From assembly GCA_017987575.1 (NCBI GenBank), contig JAGNTK010000005.1, forward strand, positions 1-54,175: DNA of 54,175 nt. Direction: 5' to 3'. Shown piece after piece: positions 35,964 to 47,106 of this stretch. Positions within the stretch are counted from its first letter, which is position 1. Each line of letters starts with the position of its first letter. Position numbers and translations under genes: made by a program. The stretch comes from Novosphingobium sp. GTDB lineage: Bacteria > Pseudomonadota > Alphaproteobacteria > Sphingomonadales > Sphingomonadaceae. Below the pieces are notes generated by a model. The model had not been told where the DNA came from and did not search any database. It saw only the letters and a program-made list of their open reading frames with translations.

Positions 35964-35971
35964 GTGATCCA

Positions 35972-37138
35972 TCACCCCAACATCCCCACAAACCGCTCAA
36001 ACAGATAGAAGCTATCCATCGGCCCCGGACTAGCCTCAGGGTGATACTGCACCCCGAACGCGCGTTTGCCCTTGATTGCGATGCCGCAGTTAGAGCCGTC
36101 GAACAGCGAGACGTGGGTTTCCACCACGCCGTCGGGCAAGCTCGACCCATCGACCGCGAAGCCGTGGTTCATCGAGGTGATCTCGACCACGCCGTCTTCC
36201 AGCCGCTTGACTGGGTGGTTCGCGCCGCGGTGGCCCTGGTGCATCTTGGTGGTCTTGGCCCCGGCGGCGAGCGCCAGCATCTGGTGGCCCAGACAAATCC
36301 CGAACACCGGAATGTCGCGTTCCAGCAGGCCCTGAATGACCGGCACCGCATAGACCCCGGTGGCCGCCGGATCGCCGGGGCCGTTGGAGAGGAATACGCC
36401 GGCGGGCTCCAGCGCCAGCACATCGGCCAGCGCCGTATTGCCCGGCACCACCGTCACATGCGCCCCGGCATGGTCAAGGCTGCGGAAGATGTTGTCCTTC
36501 GCGCCGAAATCCATCGCCACCACGTGCGGGCGCGGCGAGTGCGGCGAGCGGGCATAGCCCTTGCCCAGCGCCCAGGTGCCGCCTTCCCATTCCTGATTGG
36601 CGGTGCGGCTGACCACGCGGGCGAGGTCCATGCCTTCCAGCCCCGGCCAGTCCTGCGCGCGTTTCAGCAAGGCCGGCAGATCGAACTTGCCGTCCTTGGC
36701 ATAGGCGATCACCGCATTGGGCGCGCCCATCAGTCTGATCTGGCGGGTCAGCGCGCGGGTATCGATCCCGGCGATGCCGATCTTGCCCTTGCTGGCGAGC
36801 CAGTCTCCGAAAGTCCCGGCCGAGCGGAAGTTGCTCGGCGCGGTCACGTCTTCACGAACCACGCAGCCGATTGCGCCATCGACGTGACTTTCGAGGTCTT
36901 CCTCGTTCACGCCGACATTGCCGATGTGCGGGAAAGTAAAGGTCACGACCTGCCCGGCATAGGAGGGATCGGTCATGATCTCCTCATACCCGGTCATCGC
37001 AGTGTTGAAGCAGACCTCACCCACTGCGGAGCCTTCGGCGCCAAAGCCCCGGCCCCAGGCCACCTGGCCATTGGCCAGCACGAGGACTCCCGTCGCACCA
37101 GCAGGTTGCTGCGCGCGGGCAAGGGCGGCGTCGGCCAT
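35972..37138 (-). CDS. carA: Carbamoyl-phosphate synthase small subunit
   Basis: This 388-residue protein has an N-terminal CarA domain and a C-terminal class I glutamine amidotransferase with the nucleophile Cys in FGICLGHQML and the His/Glu pair in QYHPEASPGP. It releases ammonia from glutamine and channels it to CarB. The start at MADAALARA fits the family length; the 26-residue upstream extension is unlikely. It is divergent from yqeY. The usual immediate carB partner is displaced downstream by a DUF559 cassette. Confidence 0.96.
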   Translation of the reverse strand: MADAALARAQQPAGATGVLVLANGQVAWGRGFGAEGSAVGEVCFNTAMTGYEEIMTDPSYAGQVVTFTFPHIGNVGVNEEDLESHVDGAIGCVVREDVTAPSNFRSAGTFGDWLASKGKIGIAGIDTRALTRQIRLMGAPNAVIAYAKDGKFDLPALLKRAQDWPGLEGMDLARVVSRTANQEWEGGTWALGKGYARSPHSPRPHVVAMDFGAKDNIFRSLDHAGAHVTVVPGNTALADVLALEPAGVFLSNGPGDPAATGVYAVPVIQGLLERDIPVFGICLGHQMLALAAGAKTTKMHQGHRGANHPVKRLEDGVVEITSMNHGFAVDGSSLPDGVVETHVSLFDGSNCGIAIKGKRAFGVQYHPEASPGPMDSFYLFERFVGMLG

Positions 37139-37298
37139 TTGAGGGGCGCTCCGTGTCTCAGGTTCCAGCAATGTCGCTAAGTGTTGGCCGCTAAGGCCCT
37201 CCTTCCCCAGCGTCAACCTATGAAACAGGGAATCTTTGGGCTAAGCGGCAGCTTTCCCCAGCTTCACAAAGCTATTCAGACCAAACCGAAGGAAAACC

Positions 37299-37751
37299 AT
37301 GCTTCGCGATACCATCAAAGCCGCGCAGGTCACCGCGATGAAAGCCGGCGACAAGACCCGCCTGGCCGCCGTCCGGCTGATTCTGGCCAAGCTGAAAGAC
37401 AAGGACATCGAACTTCGCACCGCCTCGGCCCAGCCCGATGACGATGTGCTGGTGGTCGATGTGCTGCAAAAGATGGCCAAACAGCGCCGCGAATCGATCA
37501 CGATGTTCGAACAGGGCGGACGATTGGAACTGGCCGAAGTCGAAAAGACCGAACTGGCGGTGATCGAGGAGTTCCTGCCCGGTCAGCTGAGCGAAGACGA
37601 AACAAAGGCGGCGATCGCCGCGATCATCGCGGAAACCGGTGCGGAAAGCATCAAGGACATGGGCAAAGTCGTCGCTGCGCTGAAGGCCGCGCATGGCACG
37701 CAGCTGGATATGAGCAAGGCCAGTGGGCTGGTGAAAGCGGCCTTGGGTTAA
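37299..37751 (+). CDS. yqeY: GatB/YqeY-domain protein
   Basis: This 150-residue, mostly helical protein has the YqeY pattern: LRDTIKAAQVTAMKAGDKTRL at the N-terminus (tRNA-tail-like domain) and IEEFLPGQLSEDE followed by IKDMGKVVAALKA. It resembles the C-terminal domain of GatB and may bind tRNA, though no activity is settled. The start follows GAAGGAAAACC. In related genomes it commonly precedes dnaG and rpoD, as here, apart from the inserted DUF559 gene. Confidence 0.92.
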   Translation: MLRDTIKAAQVTAMKAGDKTRLAAVRLILAKLKDKDIELRTASAQPDDDVLVVDVLQKMAKQRRESITMFEQGGRLELAEVEKTELAVIEEFLPGQLSEDETKAAIAAIIAETGAESIKDMGKVVAALKAAHGTQLDMSKASGLVKAALG

Positions 37752-37757
37752 GTTTCT

Positions 37758-37779
37758 CCCCTCCCGCCTGCGGGAGGGG
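37758..37779. repeat. GC-rich hairpin unit 5' of DUF559 gene 2
   Basis: A perfect 10-bp stem (CCCCTCCCGC/GCGGGAGGGG) with a 2-base loop, followed by a G-rich tail (GGGGGAGGG) that ends just before the GTG start of the DUF559 gene and can serve as its ribosome-binding site. It could also act as terminator-like structure for yqeY, but there is no T-run. Confidence 0.88.
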
Positions 37780-37793
37780 TCGGGGGAGGGCCT

Positions 37794-38228
37794 GTGGCCG
37801 AACAACCAATCGACAAAGGCTACTCCCGCCCAACCCTGCGCTCGCGCGAATTGTGGAACAGCGCAACCGAACCAGAGAAGCGGCTTTGGACGGCGCTTTC
37901 AGCTCGAAAGGTCGCTGGGGTACGCTTCAACCGTCAGTTTCCGATTGGGCAGTTCATTTGCGACTTTGTTTCGCGTAGCATCGGACTAGTCATCGAAGTT
38001 GATGGTGAGACGCATGTCGGCAACGAAGCGAAGGACGCCGCGAGGACCCGTTTCCTTGAACAGCAGGGATACGCGGTAATCCGTTTTACCAATCATGAAG
38101 TGATGACCAATCTGGAAGGCGTTGTGCGGCAAATCGAGATCGAGATAGGGAACAGACCCTCCCCCAACCCCTCCCGCAAGCGGGAGGGGAGCCAATGGGG
38201 CTCGACTGTCCGCTGGAATGCCAGATAA
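37794..38228 (+). CDS. DUF559 (Vsr-like) endonuclease-domain protein, cassette 2
   Basis: This 144-residue protein, starting at GTG, is a paralogue of the DUF559 gene at 35088. It has FNRQFPIGQFICDFVSRS, GLVIEVDGETH and GYAVIRFTNHEVMTN, with the acidic residues of a PD-(D/E)XK-like site. Its last 24 residues (from RPSPNPSRKREG on) are translated from the 3' hairpin unit and the sequence after it, so the gene reads straight through the repeat. It stops at TAA overlapping the dnaG ATG by one base. It therefore couples translation into dnaG. The role is unknown. Confidence 0.82.
   Translation: MAEQPIDKGYSRPTLRSRELWNSATEPEKRLWTALSARKVAGVRFNRQFPIGQFICDFVSRSIGLVIEVDGETHVGNEAKDAARTRFLEQQGYAVIRFTNHEVMTNLEGVVRQIEIEIGNRPSPNPSRKREGSQWGSTVRWNAR
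38168..38189. repeat. GC-rich hairpin unit 3' of DUF559 gene 2 (inside the ORF)
   Basis: A perfect 10-bp stem (CCCCTCCCGC/GCGGGAGGGG) with an AA loop, inverted relative to the 5' unit, with a C-rich tail on its gene side. It encodes part of the C-terminal tail of the DUF559 protein and lies 38 bases before the dnaG start. Confidence 0.88.
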
Positions 38229-40095
38229 TGTCCCTAACCCCGCAATGGCTTGATGAACTGCGCGCGCGGATTACACTTTCGGGCGTGATTTCGCGCACCA
38301 CGCGGCTGACCAAGGCGGGGCATGAGTGGAAGGCCTGTTGCCCGTTCCATAACGAAAAATCGCCCAGCTTCACCGTCAACGATGCCAAAGGGTTCTACCA
38401 CTGCTTTGGTTGCGGGGCGCATGGCGATGTGATCCGCTGGATGACTGACCAGCGCGGGCTGAGCTTTATGGATGCGGTCAAAGAACTGGCCTCCGAGGCG
38501 GGCATGGAGGTCCCTGCCCCCGATCCGGTTGCCGCCAAACGGGCCGAGCAGCAGAGCGGGCTGCACGAGGTTATGGCAGCGGCGCAGGCGTGGTTCGTTG
38601 AACGGCTGGCCTCTGACGAGGGCGCGAAGGCCCGGGCCTATCTCGCCACGCGGGGTTTCGATGGACACACGGTGGAGCGGTTCGGCTTTGGCTATGCCCC
38701 GGAAGGACGCCAGGCACTGAAGGCGGCGCTATCGCAGTTTCCCGAGCCGATGCTGATCGAGGCGGGCCTCAGGATAGCGGTGGATGACAAGGAGCCTTAC
38801 GACCGGTTTCGCGGCCGCCTTATGCTGCCGATCGAGGATGCGCGCGGGCGGGTGATTGCCTTTGGTGGGCGCATTCTGGATGCGCAAAAGACCGATGCGC
38901 CCAAGTACCTCAATTCGCCCGACACGCCGCTGTTTGACAAGGGGCGCACGCTCTACAACCTGCACCGCGCCGGACCGGCCAGCCGCCAGACCGGGCGGAT
39001 GGTGGTGGTCGAAGGCTATATGGACGTGATCGCGCTGGCCGCGACCGGGTTTACCGATGCCGTCGCCCCGCTGGGCACGGCGCTGACCGAGCGGCAGATC
39101 GAGCTGCTGTGGCGGATGGTCGAAACCCCGGTGCTGTGCTTCGATGGCGATGCCGCCGGACAGCGCGCGGCAATGCGCGCCGCCACCCGCGCGCTGCCGC
39201 TGCTGCGCCCGGCCCATTCGCTCAACATTGTGCGGCTTCCAGCGGGCATGGACCCTGATGATCTGCTGCGGCGCGATGGGGCCAAGGCGCTGGATAGCCT
39301 GCTGGGCCAGCCCAGTTCGCTGCTCGACCTGCTGTGGGAGCATGAACGCGATGCCGCGCCGCTGGCCAGCCCAGAGGACAAGGCCGGGCTGAAGGCGCGG
39401 CTAATGGCGCATGTCGATACGATCGCCGATCCTGACATCAAGCCGCTGTATCGGCGCGAACTGGGCGACCGGTTCTCCGCCTATGCCTTTCCCAAGCGCG
39501 AGGAGCGCCAGTGGCAGCCAAGCGGCCGCCCCGGCAAAGGCCCCGCCCCGGTCCGGCGCAGCGACCCAAAGACCACGGCATTGCTGCGGCGGACTACTGG
39601 AGCCCGCGATGCGCTGTCCGCCGCAGTGCTCGCAGGATTGATGCGCTATCCGGCGGAATTGGAGCGGCACGCCGACACCCTCGCCCATGCCGAACTGCCC
39701 GATCCGCGCTTTGCCGTGCTGGTCGATGCATTGGATGACGGTACAGCGCTTGAAACTGCGAATCTCGCCACCATATTGGTGAGCCGGGGGATGGTGACCC
39801 CGGACCCGGTTGAATATGCATCGCTGCCATTCGGCTTTCTCGCCGATGACGTTCCGGTGGACCAAGCCTGCGAAGGACTGGCCCAGGCGGTCGATCTGCT
39901 GATAGAGCGTCCGGCACTGGAGGCCGCTCTGGCAGCGGCAACTATGCGGTTTGAACGGGACGTTTCGGATGGAGCCTATGCCGAACAGCAAAGGCTGTTG
40001 AAGAGAAAACTGGAATTCGATGCGCGCTTGCGGCAAATGGCCAGCGCGCGGATAGCCGCTCCATCCGGGGCGGCCTCACAAAAGACGGCGGACTA

Positions 40096-40096
<1 letters not shown>
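38228..40096 (+). CDS. dnaG: DNA primase
   Basis: This 622-residue primase has the CHC2 zinc finger (CPFHNEKSP...[12 protein letters not shown], about 39-65), the RNA-polymerase core with Toprim motifs ([12 protein letters not shown] and [11 protein letters not shown]), and a C-terminal helicase-binding domain. It makes RNA primers at the replication fork. The start at MSLTPQWL has family-like length; an 11-residue longer version begins inside the DUF559 gene. The stop overlaps rpoD by one base (TAATG). Confidence 0.96.
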
Positions 40097-42120
<2,024 letters not shown>

Positions 42121-42131
42121 AGGCTAGGAGC

Positions 42132-42533
42132 GTGTCGCTCGACCTCACCCCGTTGACCAAGGCCATCGCGCGGCTGAGCGAGGGCCTTGAGCGACTGGGC
42201 CGTGAGGCAGGCGACACACAGCTTCGTGACGGGCTGATCCAACGGTTCGAATTCACTTACGATCTCGCCCACAAGATGATCCGCCGCGCGCTCGAGCAAG
42301 CTGCGGCGAATCCGGACGAGATCGACAGGATGAGCTTTCCTGAGCTCATTCGCACCGCCAGCGAACAGGGCTTGATCGGCAGTGACTGGACCGCATGGCG
42401 GACCTGGCGCGAAATGCGCAACATCACGTCGCACACCTACGACGAGGCCAAGGCTATGCTGGTGGTTGAAGGCATCCCCGCGTTTCTGACCGAAGCGCAA
42501 GAGGTTGCGCGCCGACTTGGCCAATGCGGTTGA
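42132..42533 (+). CDS. HEPN-type nucleotidyltransferase partner (HI0074/HepT-like)
   Basis: This 133-residue all-helical protein of the 'nucleotidyltransferase substrate binding' family starts at GTG after TAGGAG. It carries a full HEPN ribonuclease motif Rx4HxY (R96, H101, Y103 in RNITSHTY). Such proteins pair with a minimal nucleotidyltransferase (next gene) as MNT/HEPN toxin-antitoxin modules, where the MNT can modify the tyrosine to silence the toxin. The placement directly after rpoD suggests cotranscription with it. Confidence 0.82.
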   Translation: MSLDLTPLTKAIARLSEGLERLGREAGDTQLRDGLIQRFEFTYDLAHKMIRRALEQAAANPDEIDRMSFPELIRTASEQGLIGSDWTAWRTWREMRNITSHTYDEAKAMLVVEGIPAFLTEAQEVARRLGQCG

Positions 42534-42535
42534 TC

Positions 42536-42835
42536 ATGGCTCTGGCTCTTTCAGCCGAAGAACTGGCGATCGTTCGCCAAATTCTAAGCGACGAGCTTCC
42601 CAAATCTGCTATGGTTCACGCATTCGGCAGCCGCACAAACGGTCGGTCCAAGCCTTGGTCCGATCTCGATCTGGTCATTGATGCTGGCGCGGCGCTGCCG
42701 CTTGAAACGCTTGCCGCACTGGCCGAAGCCTTCGACGAATCTGCCCTACCCTGGAAAGTCGATCTGGTCGATCGCGCCAGTGTAAGCAGCGAATTCGGCG
42801 TATTGATCGATGCAGCAAAAGTCGCTGTAAACTAA
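42536..42835 (+). CDS. Minimal nucleotidyltransferase (MNT) partner
   Basis: From the ATG 2 bases after the HEPN stop this gives 99 residues; an ATG at 42524 would add 4 residues and overlap. The catalytic signature GSRTNGRSKPWSDLDL has the GS and D-x-D pattern of Pol-beta-type nucleotidyltransferases. A third acidic residue is likely in WKVDLVDR. It probably acts as the antitoxin or modifying enzyme for the HEPN protein. It ends 7 bases from the convergent M28 peptidase remnant. Confidence 0.82.
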   Translation: MALALSAEELAIVRQILSDELPKSAMVHAFGSRTNGRSKPWSDLDLVIDAGAALPLETLAALAEAFDESALPWKVDLVDRASVSSEFGVLIDAAKVAVN

Positions 42836-42842
42836 CCGAGTT

Positions 42843-44529
42843 TCAGCTCTTCGTGTCCGCATAGACCGCGACCGTATCGGCGGGCACGTCCAGAAACACC
42901 CACAGCGACAGCACCAGCGCCAATCCGGCTGCGACACCAGCCGTCAGCCGTGCCTTGCGTTGGTCCGCGCCTTGCCACAGCGGCAGCACCGCCAGAACGG
43001 CCAGCACAAACGGTAGGACCCCGGCATAGGGCATCCCGGCCCCCACCCCCTGCATCACGAAGTGCCCGAGCGGCAGCATGTAGCTCATCACCGCTCCGCA
43101 GACCGCGATCGCGCCATAGTCCCGCAGCTTTCCGGCCGGCAGCGCCAAGCCCAGAGCCACAAGCAGCAGCGGCAGTGCAACAAAGTAGATCGCGGTTGGG
43201 GCGGCGCCTTGGCCATAGATCGCCAGAACCAACAACGGCGTGGCAAAGCCGACGATCGCGCCAGTTCCCGCCCGCCAAGTGCCGATGATGGCGGCGAAGG
43301 CTGCGACAAAAGCCAGGGCGGCGATCACTTCGAGCCGGGGGATTGCAGCCAACCGGTCATAATACTCGCCCTTTGCGCCGCCCAGCGAGATCCAGTTGAA
43401 GGCGAAGCTCAACAGCCCGGCCACGACCGCCAGCGCCACGAACCTCATTGCGCCAGCACCCAGCCCCTTGGTCCCATCACGCCGCAGCGCAAATCCGAAC
43501 GCACCAATCGCGACTGCCAGGATCAGCCAGCCCAGCCCGACCGGGTAATGCACCGTGGTCACCCCCAGCCAGTCAAAGAACACCCGGTCCGGTGCTTTGC
43601 CCGGCAGGCCGTCCTTCGCCAGCAGCGCCCTGGCGAGTTCCAGCGTCTGGTTGCCCATATCCTGCAGCGACCCTTGATCGAGAGCGTCAGGTGTGATCAG
43701 CGGCGAATGGTACAGCCCAGAGCGGCCGATAAAGGCGATGTTGTAGGCGGTATAATCGCCCTCCAGCGCCGGGGTCAGATCGGTGTCGTTGGGCAGTACC
43801 GAATAGATGAACGCCGCCAGCGACGACGCCGCAGGTTGCTCGGCATGGGTGGCATAGAGTTCCATCGCCGCGCCATTATTGGCAGAGGTCTGGAACATAT
43901 TGGCCCGCCCGCCCCCGCCGCGCGCCTCAAGGTTGATGATCGCGCCGACACGCGCAACGCAGGGGATTGTTCGCGAAGAAGTGTTTGGCGCCCATCAGGC
44001 CCAATTCCTCAGCATCGGTCACCAGCACGATCAGGTCGCGTTCGGGCTGGCCCTTGGCCTTGACCGCGCGGACCACTTCGAGACTGGCCGCAACCCCGGT
44101 GGTGTCGTCCGCCGCGCCGGGTGAGCCCCAGACGGTATCGTGGTGCGACATGATCATTACTGCAGGCAGAGACCGGTCGCGTCCAGGCAAAATGCCGATC
44201 ATGTTGGTCATGGTTACCGCAGTGTCGCTTCGCCCGGACCAGCGGTTGAGCCGCTCCAATCCGTCCTGTGGCAGCAGCGTCGCCTCGGTCTGCACTTCCA
44301 TCCCCAGCGCGCTCATCCGCAGCAGCAGATGCCGCCGCACTTCGGCATTCTCGGCGCTGCCGGTTGGATGCGGGCGGGCCGCGATGACGCGGACATCAGC
44401 CATCGCGCGGCCTGCAGAAAACTCCTGAGCCGGGGCATCAGCAGGCTTGGCCGCTGGCGGGACCGTGGCATAGATTCCCAACAGCAATCCCGAAACCAAT
44501 GCGACGATCAAACCCCAGCGCATGTTCAT
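42843..44529 (-). pseudogene. M28-family membrane metallopeptidase, frameshifted
   Basis: Two frames together encode one peptidase. The N-terminal part starts at MNMRWGLIV, which is preceded by AGGGAGAG. It has a membrane anchor and the zinc-site segments MIMSHHDTVWG, GAADDTTGVAA and DAEELGLMGA. Near 43950-43975 the frame shifts: it runs into CACRRDHQP-stop, while another frame continues with GAIINLEARGGGGRANMF and then six to eight membrane segments. One extra base, or two missing, explains it. The full protein would process peptides on the outer face of the inner membrane. A sequencing error is possible. Confidence 0.8.
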
Positions 44530-44685
44530 GACGGCTCTCCCTATGGCCCGAAGGCTGGCGAGGTGTATTATCCCTGTCAAGCACGCGACGTCTTTTTCGT
44601 CGAAAGCCGCCCCGCCGCACTGGATATGCGGCCTCAGCGCGCTTAAGGGACGCCGAGCGAATCCCACGATTGCAGGCCTAACCCC

Positions 44686-45123
44686 ATGCGTATTGCCATT
44701 GCCTCTGATCATGCTGCCGTCGAGTTGAAGGCGGAACTGCGCGAGTATTTGATCGGACTGGGCCATGAAGTGGCTGATCTTGGCCCGGCCAACGCCGATC
44801 GGGTCGACTACCCCGATTTTGGTTACAAATTGGCCGCAGTCGTAGCCGATGGCACGGCCGAGCGCGGCGTTGCGCTGTGCGGCAGCGGCATCGGCATCTC
44901 GATCGCCGTCAACCGCGAACCCAAATGCCGCTGTGCGTTGGTGTCAGAACCCCTTTCGGCCACATTGGCACGCGAGCATAATGACGCCAATGTCATCGCC
45001 ATGGGCGCCCGGCTGACCGGAATCGACATGGCCAAGGCATGCCTTGATGCGTTTCTTTCCACTGACTTCGGCGGCGGTCGCCACGGCGCCCGCGTCGACA
45101 AGCTCTCCAATCCCTCGATCTGA
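44686..45123 (+). CDS. rpiB: Ribose-5-phosphate isomerase B
   Basis: This 145-residue RpiB/LacA-family sugar isomerase interconverts ribose 5-phosphate and ribulose 5-phosphate. It has the N-terminal IASDHAAVELK, the catalytic Cys region GVALCGSGIGISIAVNR, and EHNDANVIAMGAR. Length is normal. It lies 13 bases before glyA and opens the operon rpiB-glyA-small protein-nrdR. The upstream 155 bases separate it from the divergent peptidase remnant and should hold the promoter. Confidence 0.93.
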   Translation: MRIAIASDHAAVELKAELREYLIGLGHEVADLGPANADRVDYPDFGYKLAAVVADGTAERGVALCGSGIGISIAVNREPKCRCALVSEPLSATLAREHNDANVIAMGARLTGIDMAKACLDAFLSTDFGGGRHGARVDKLSNPSI

Positions 45124-45136
45124 AAGTTAGCCACCG

Positions 45137-46432
45137 ATGACTGACGCCGTCCGCTCCGCCGGGTTTTTCACTGCCCATCTGGCCGAAGCCGATCCCGAAG
45201 TTCATGCCGCTGTTCAGAACGAGCTGAAACGCCAGCGCAGCAACATCGAATTGATCGCGTCCGAAAACATCACCAGCCTGGCCGTGCTGGAAGCGACCGG
45301 TTCGGTCTTCACCAACAAGTACGCTGAAGGCTATCCGGGCAAGCGCTACTATGGCGGCTGTGAATATGCCGACGTGGTCGAGACGCTGGCTATCGAGCGG
45401 GCCAAGGCGCTGTTCGGCTGCGACTATGCGAACGTACAGCCCAATTCGGGCAGTCAGATGAACCAGGCGGTGTTTCTGGCGCTGCTCAATCCCGGTGACA
45501 CTTTCATGGGGCTTGATCTCAATTCGGGCGGGCACCTGACCCACGGCAGTCCCGTCAACATGAGCGGCAAGTGGTTCAAGCCGGTCGCCTATGGCGTGCG
45601 CGCCGAGGACGAGCAGATCGACATGGACGCGGTCGCTGCCCTGGCCCGTGAGCATCAGCCCAAGCTGATCATCTGCGGCGGCACTGCCTACTCGCGCCAC
45701 TGGGACTTTGCCCGGTTCCGCGAAATCGCCGATGAAGTGGGCGCCTACCTGCTGGCCGACATCTCCCACTTCTCTGGCCTTGTCGCGGGCGGTGCGCACC
45801 CCTCGCCCTTCCCGCACGCCCATGTCGTCACCTCGACCACGCACAAGAGCCTGCGCGGGCCGCGTTCGGGGATCATCCTGACCAATGACGAAGCGCTCGC
45901 CAAAAAGTTCAACTCGGCGGTGTTCCCGGGTCTGCAGGGCGGCCCGCTGGTCCATGTGATTGCCGCCAAGGCGGTTGCGCTCGGCGATGCGCTGAAGCCG
46001 GAATTCAAGGCCTATGCCGCGCAGATCGTCGCCAATGCCAAAGCGCTGGCCTCCAGCCTGACCGATGAAGGCCTGCGGATCGTTTCGGGCGGCACCGACA
46101 ACCACCTGATGCTGGTCGATCTGTCGGCCAAGAACGTCACCGGCAAGGCTGCCGAAAAGGGCCTCGATCGCGCGTTCCTGACCTGCAACAAGAACGGCAT
46201 CCCTTATGACACCCGTTCACCGTTCGTCACCTCGGGCATTCGCCTCGGCACCCCGGCGGGCACGACCCGTGGTTTCCGTGAAGACGAATTCCGCAAGATT
46301 GGCGCACTGATCGCCGAAGTGGTAGAAGGCCTCTCGCGCAACGGCGATGAGGGTGACGGCCAAGTCGAAGCCCGGGTCCGCGCGGAAGTGGAAGAGCTAT
46401 GCGGGCGCTTCCCGATCTATCCGGGAGTGTAA
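45137..46432 (+). CDS. glyA: Serine hydroxymethyltransferase
   Basis: This 431-residue PLP enzyme interconverts serine and glycine with tetrahydrofolate. It shows [11 protein letters not shown], the [17 protein letters not shown] segment, and the PLP lysine in [13 protein letters not shown]. Length is normal. The order glyA, small membrane gene, nrdR links one-carbon and nucleotide supply genes in one transcript. Confidence 0.97.
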   Translation: MTDAVRSAGFFTAHLAEADPEVHAAVQNELKRQRSNIELIASENITSLAVLEATGSVFTNKYAEGYPGKRYYGGCEYADVVETLAIERAKALFGCDYANVQPNSGSQMNQAVFLALLNPGDTFMGLDLNSGGHLTHGSPVNMSGKWFKPVAYGVRAEDEQIDMDAVAALAREHQPKLIICGGTAYSRHWDFARFREIADEVGAYLLADISHFSGLVAGGAHPSPFPHAHVVTSTTHKSLRGPRSGIILTNDEALAKKFNSAVFPGLQGGPLVHVIAAKAVALGDALKPEFKAYAAQIVANAKALASSLTDEGLRIVSGGTDNHLMLVDLSAKNVTGKAAEKGLDRAFLTCNKNGIPYDTRSPFVTSGIRLGTPAGTTRGFREDEFRKIGALIAEVVEGLSRNGDEGDGQVEARVRAEVEELCGRFPIYPGV

Positions 46433-46436
46433 TGCG

Positions 46437-46637
46437 ATGAGCAACGACTTTGTGGAAGATGCCAAGAGCGAAATCAGCGGTATGGCCAAAGATGGCATGC
46501 GCCACCCTTCGACCAAGCCAGTGCTGACCGGCGCCGCAGTAGGCGCGGTTGCAGGCCTGTTGCTGCCAGTGCTGACGATCCCGGCAGGCTTGGCGATTGG
46601 CCTGAGCGTGGCGTTTTACAAGCGGGTCAGGCCGTAA
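46437..46637 (+). CDS. Small glycine-zipper membrane protein
   Basis: This 66-residue protein has a charged N-terminal helix (about 1-25) and one long glycine/alanine-rich hydrophobic stretch (about 30-60, GAAVGAVAGLLLPVLTIPAGLAI is split by a Pro) that may form a hairpin in the membrane. It begins 4 bases after glyA and abuts the GTG of nrdR with no gap. I recognise no named family. Confidence 0.65.
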   Translation: MSNDFVEDAKSEISGMAKDGMRHPSTKPVLTGAAVGAVAGLLLPVLTIPAGLAIGLSVAFYKRVRP

Positions 46638-47099
46638 GTGCGTTGCCCGTTTTGTGCCCACGATGACAGTCAGGTAAAAGACTCTCGTCCAACTGAGGAC
46701 AACACCGCGATCCGCCGCCGGCGCCAATGCGATGGCTGCGGGGCGCGGTTCACCACGTTTGAGCGGGTACAATTGCGCGAGATCACCGTGGTCAAATCAG
46801 ACGGCACGCGTGAGAGCTTTGACCGCAGCAAGATCGACCAATCGGTCGCGCTCGCCTGCCGCAAGCGCGGGCTGGCGCAGGAGCGGCTCGATCAGCTCGT
46901 TTCCGGAATCCAGCGCCAGATCGAAACTATGGGCGAAAGCGAAGTCCCGGCCAAGGCGATCGGCGAAATGGTAATGGAGGGTCTGCGCGCACTCGATACC
47001 GTCGCCTATATCCGCTTCGCCTCGGTTTATCGTGACTTTACCGAGGCCAAGGACTTTGAGGATTTTGCCAGCACGGTGAAAGATGCCGGGAGCGAGTAG
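46638..47099 (+). CDS. nrdR: Transcriptional repressor NrdR
   Basis: This 153-residue protein starts at GTG with the sequence [17 protein letters not shown], the first half of the zinc ribbon. The second half is [19 protein letters not shown], followed by the ATP-cone domain. It senses ATP/dATP and represses ribonucleotide reductase genes by binding NrdR boxes. No nrd genes or evident NrdR boxes were noticed in the window. Confidence 0.96.
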   Translation: MRCPFCAHDDSQVKDSRPTEDNTAIRRRRQCDGCGARFTTFERVQLREITVVKSDGTRESFDRSKIDQSVALACRKRGLAQERLDQLVSGIQRQIETMGESEVPAKAIGEMVMEGLRALDTVAYIRFASVYRDFTEAKDFEDFASTVKDAGSE

Positions 47100-47106
47100 C
47101 CCTGTT

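Noticed and set aside
35645..37180. A 511-residue open frame on the + strand
   Set aside because: It is antisense to carA for most of its length and of shadow composition; carA is certain.
34976..38189. Possible CRISPR array from the repeated GC-rich units
   Set aside because: The units are palindromic, few, unevenly spaced and flank genes; there are no regular spacers and no cas genes.
43062..44063. A 333-residue open frame on the + strand
   Set aside because: It is opposite the M28 peptidase remnant, Arg/Gln/Pro-rich, and lacks any motif.
44993..46105. A 370-residue open frame on the - strand
   Set aside because: It is opposite rpiB and glyA; both are certain.
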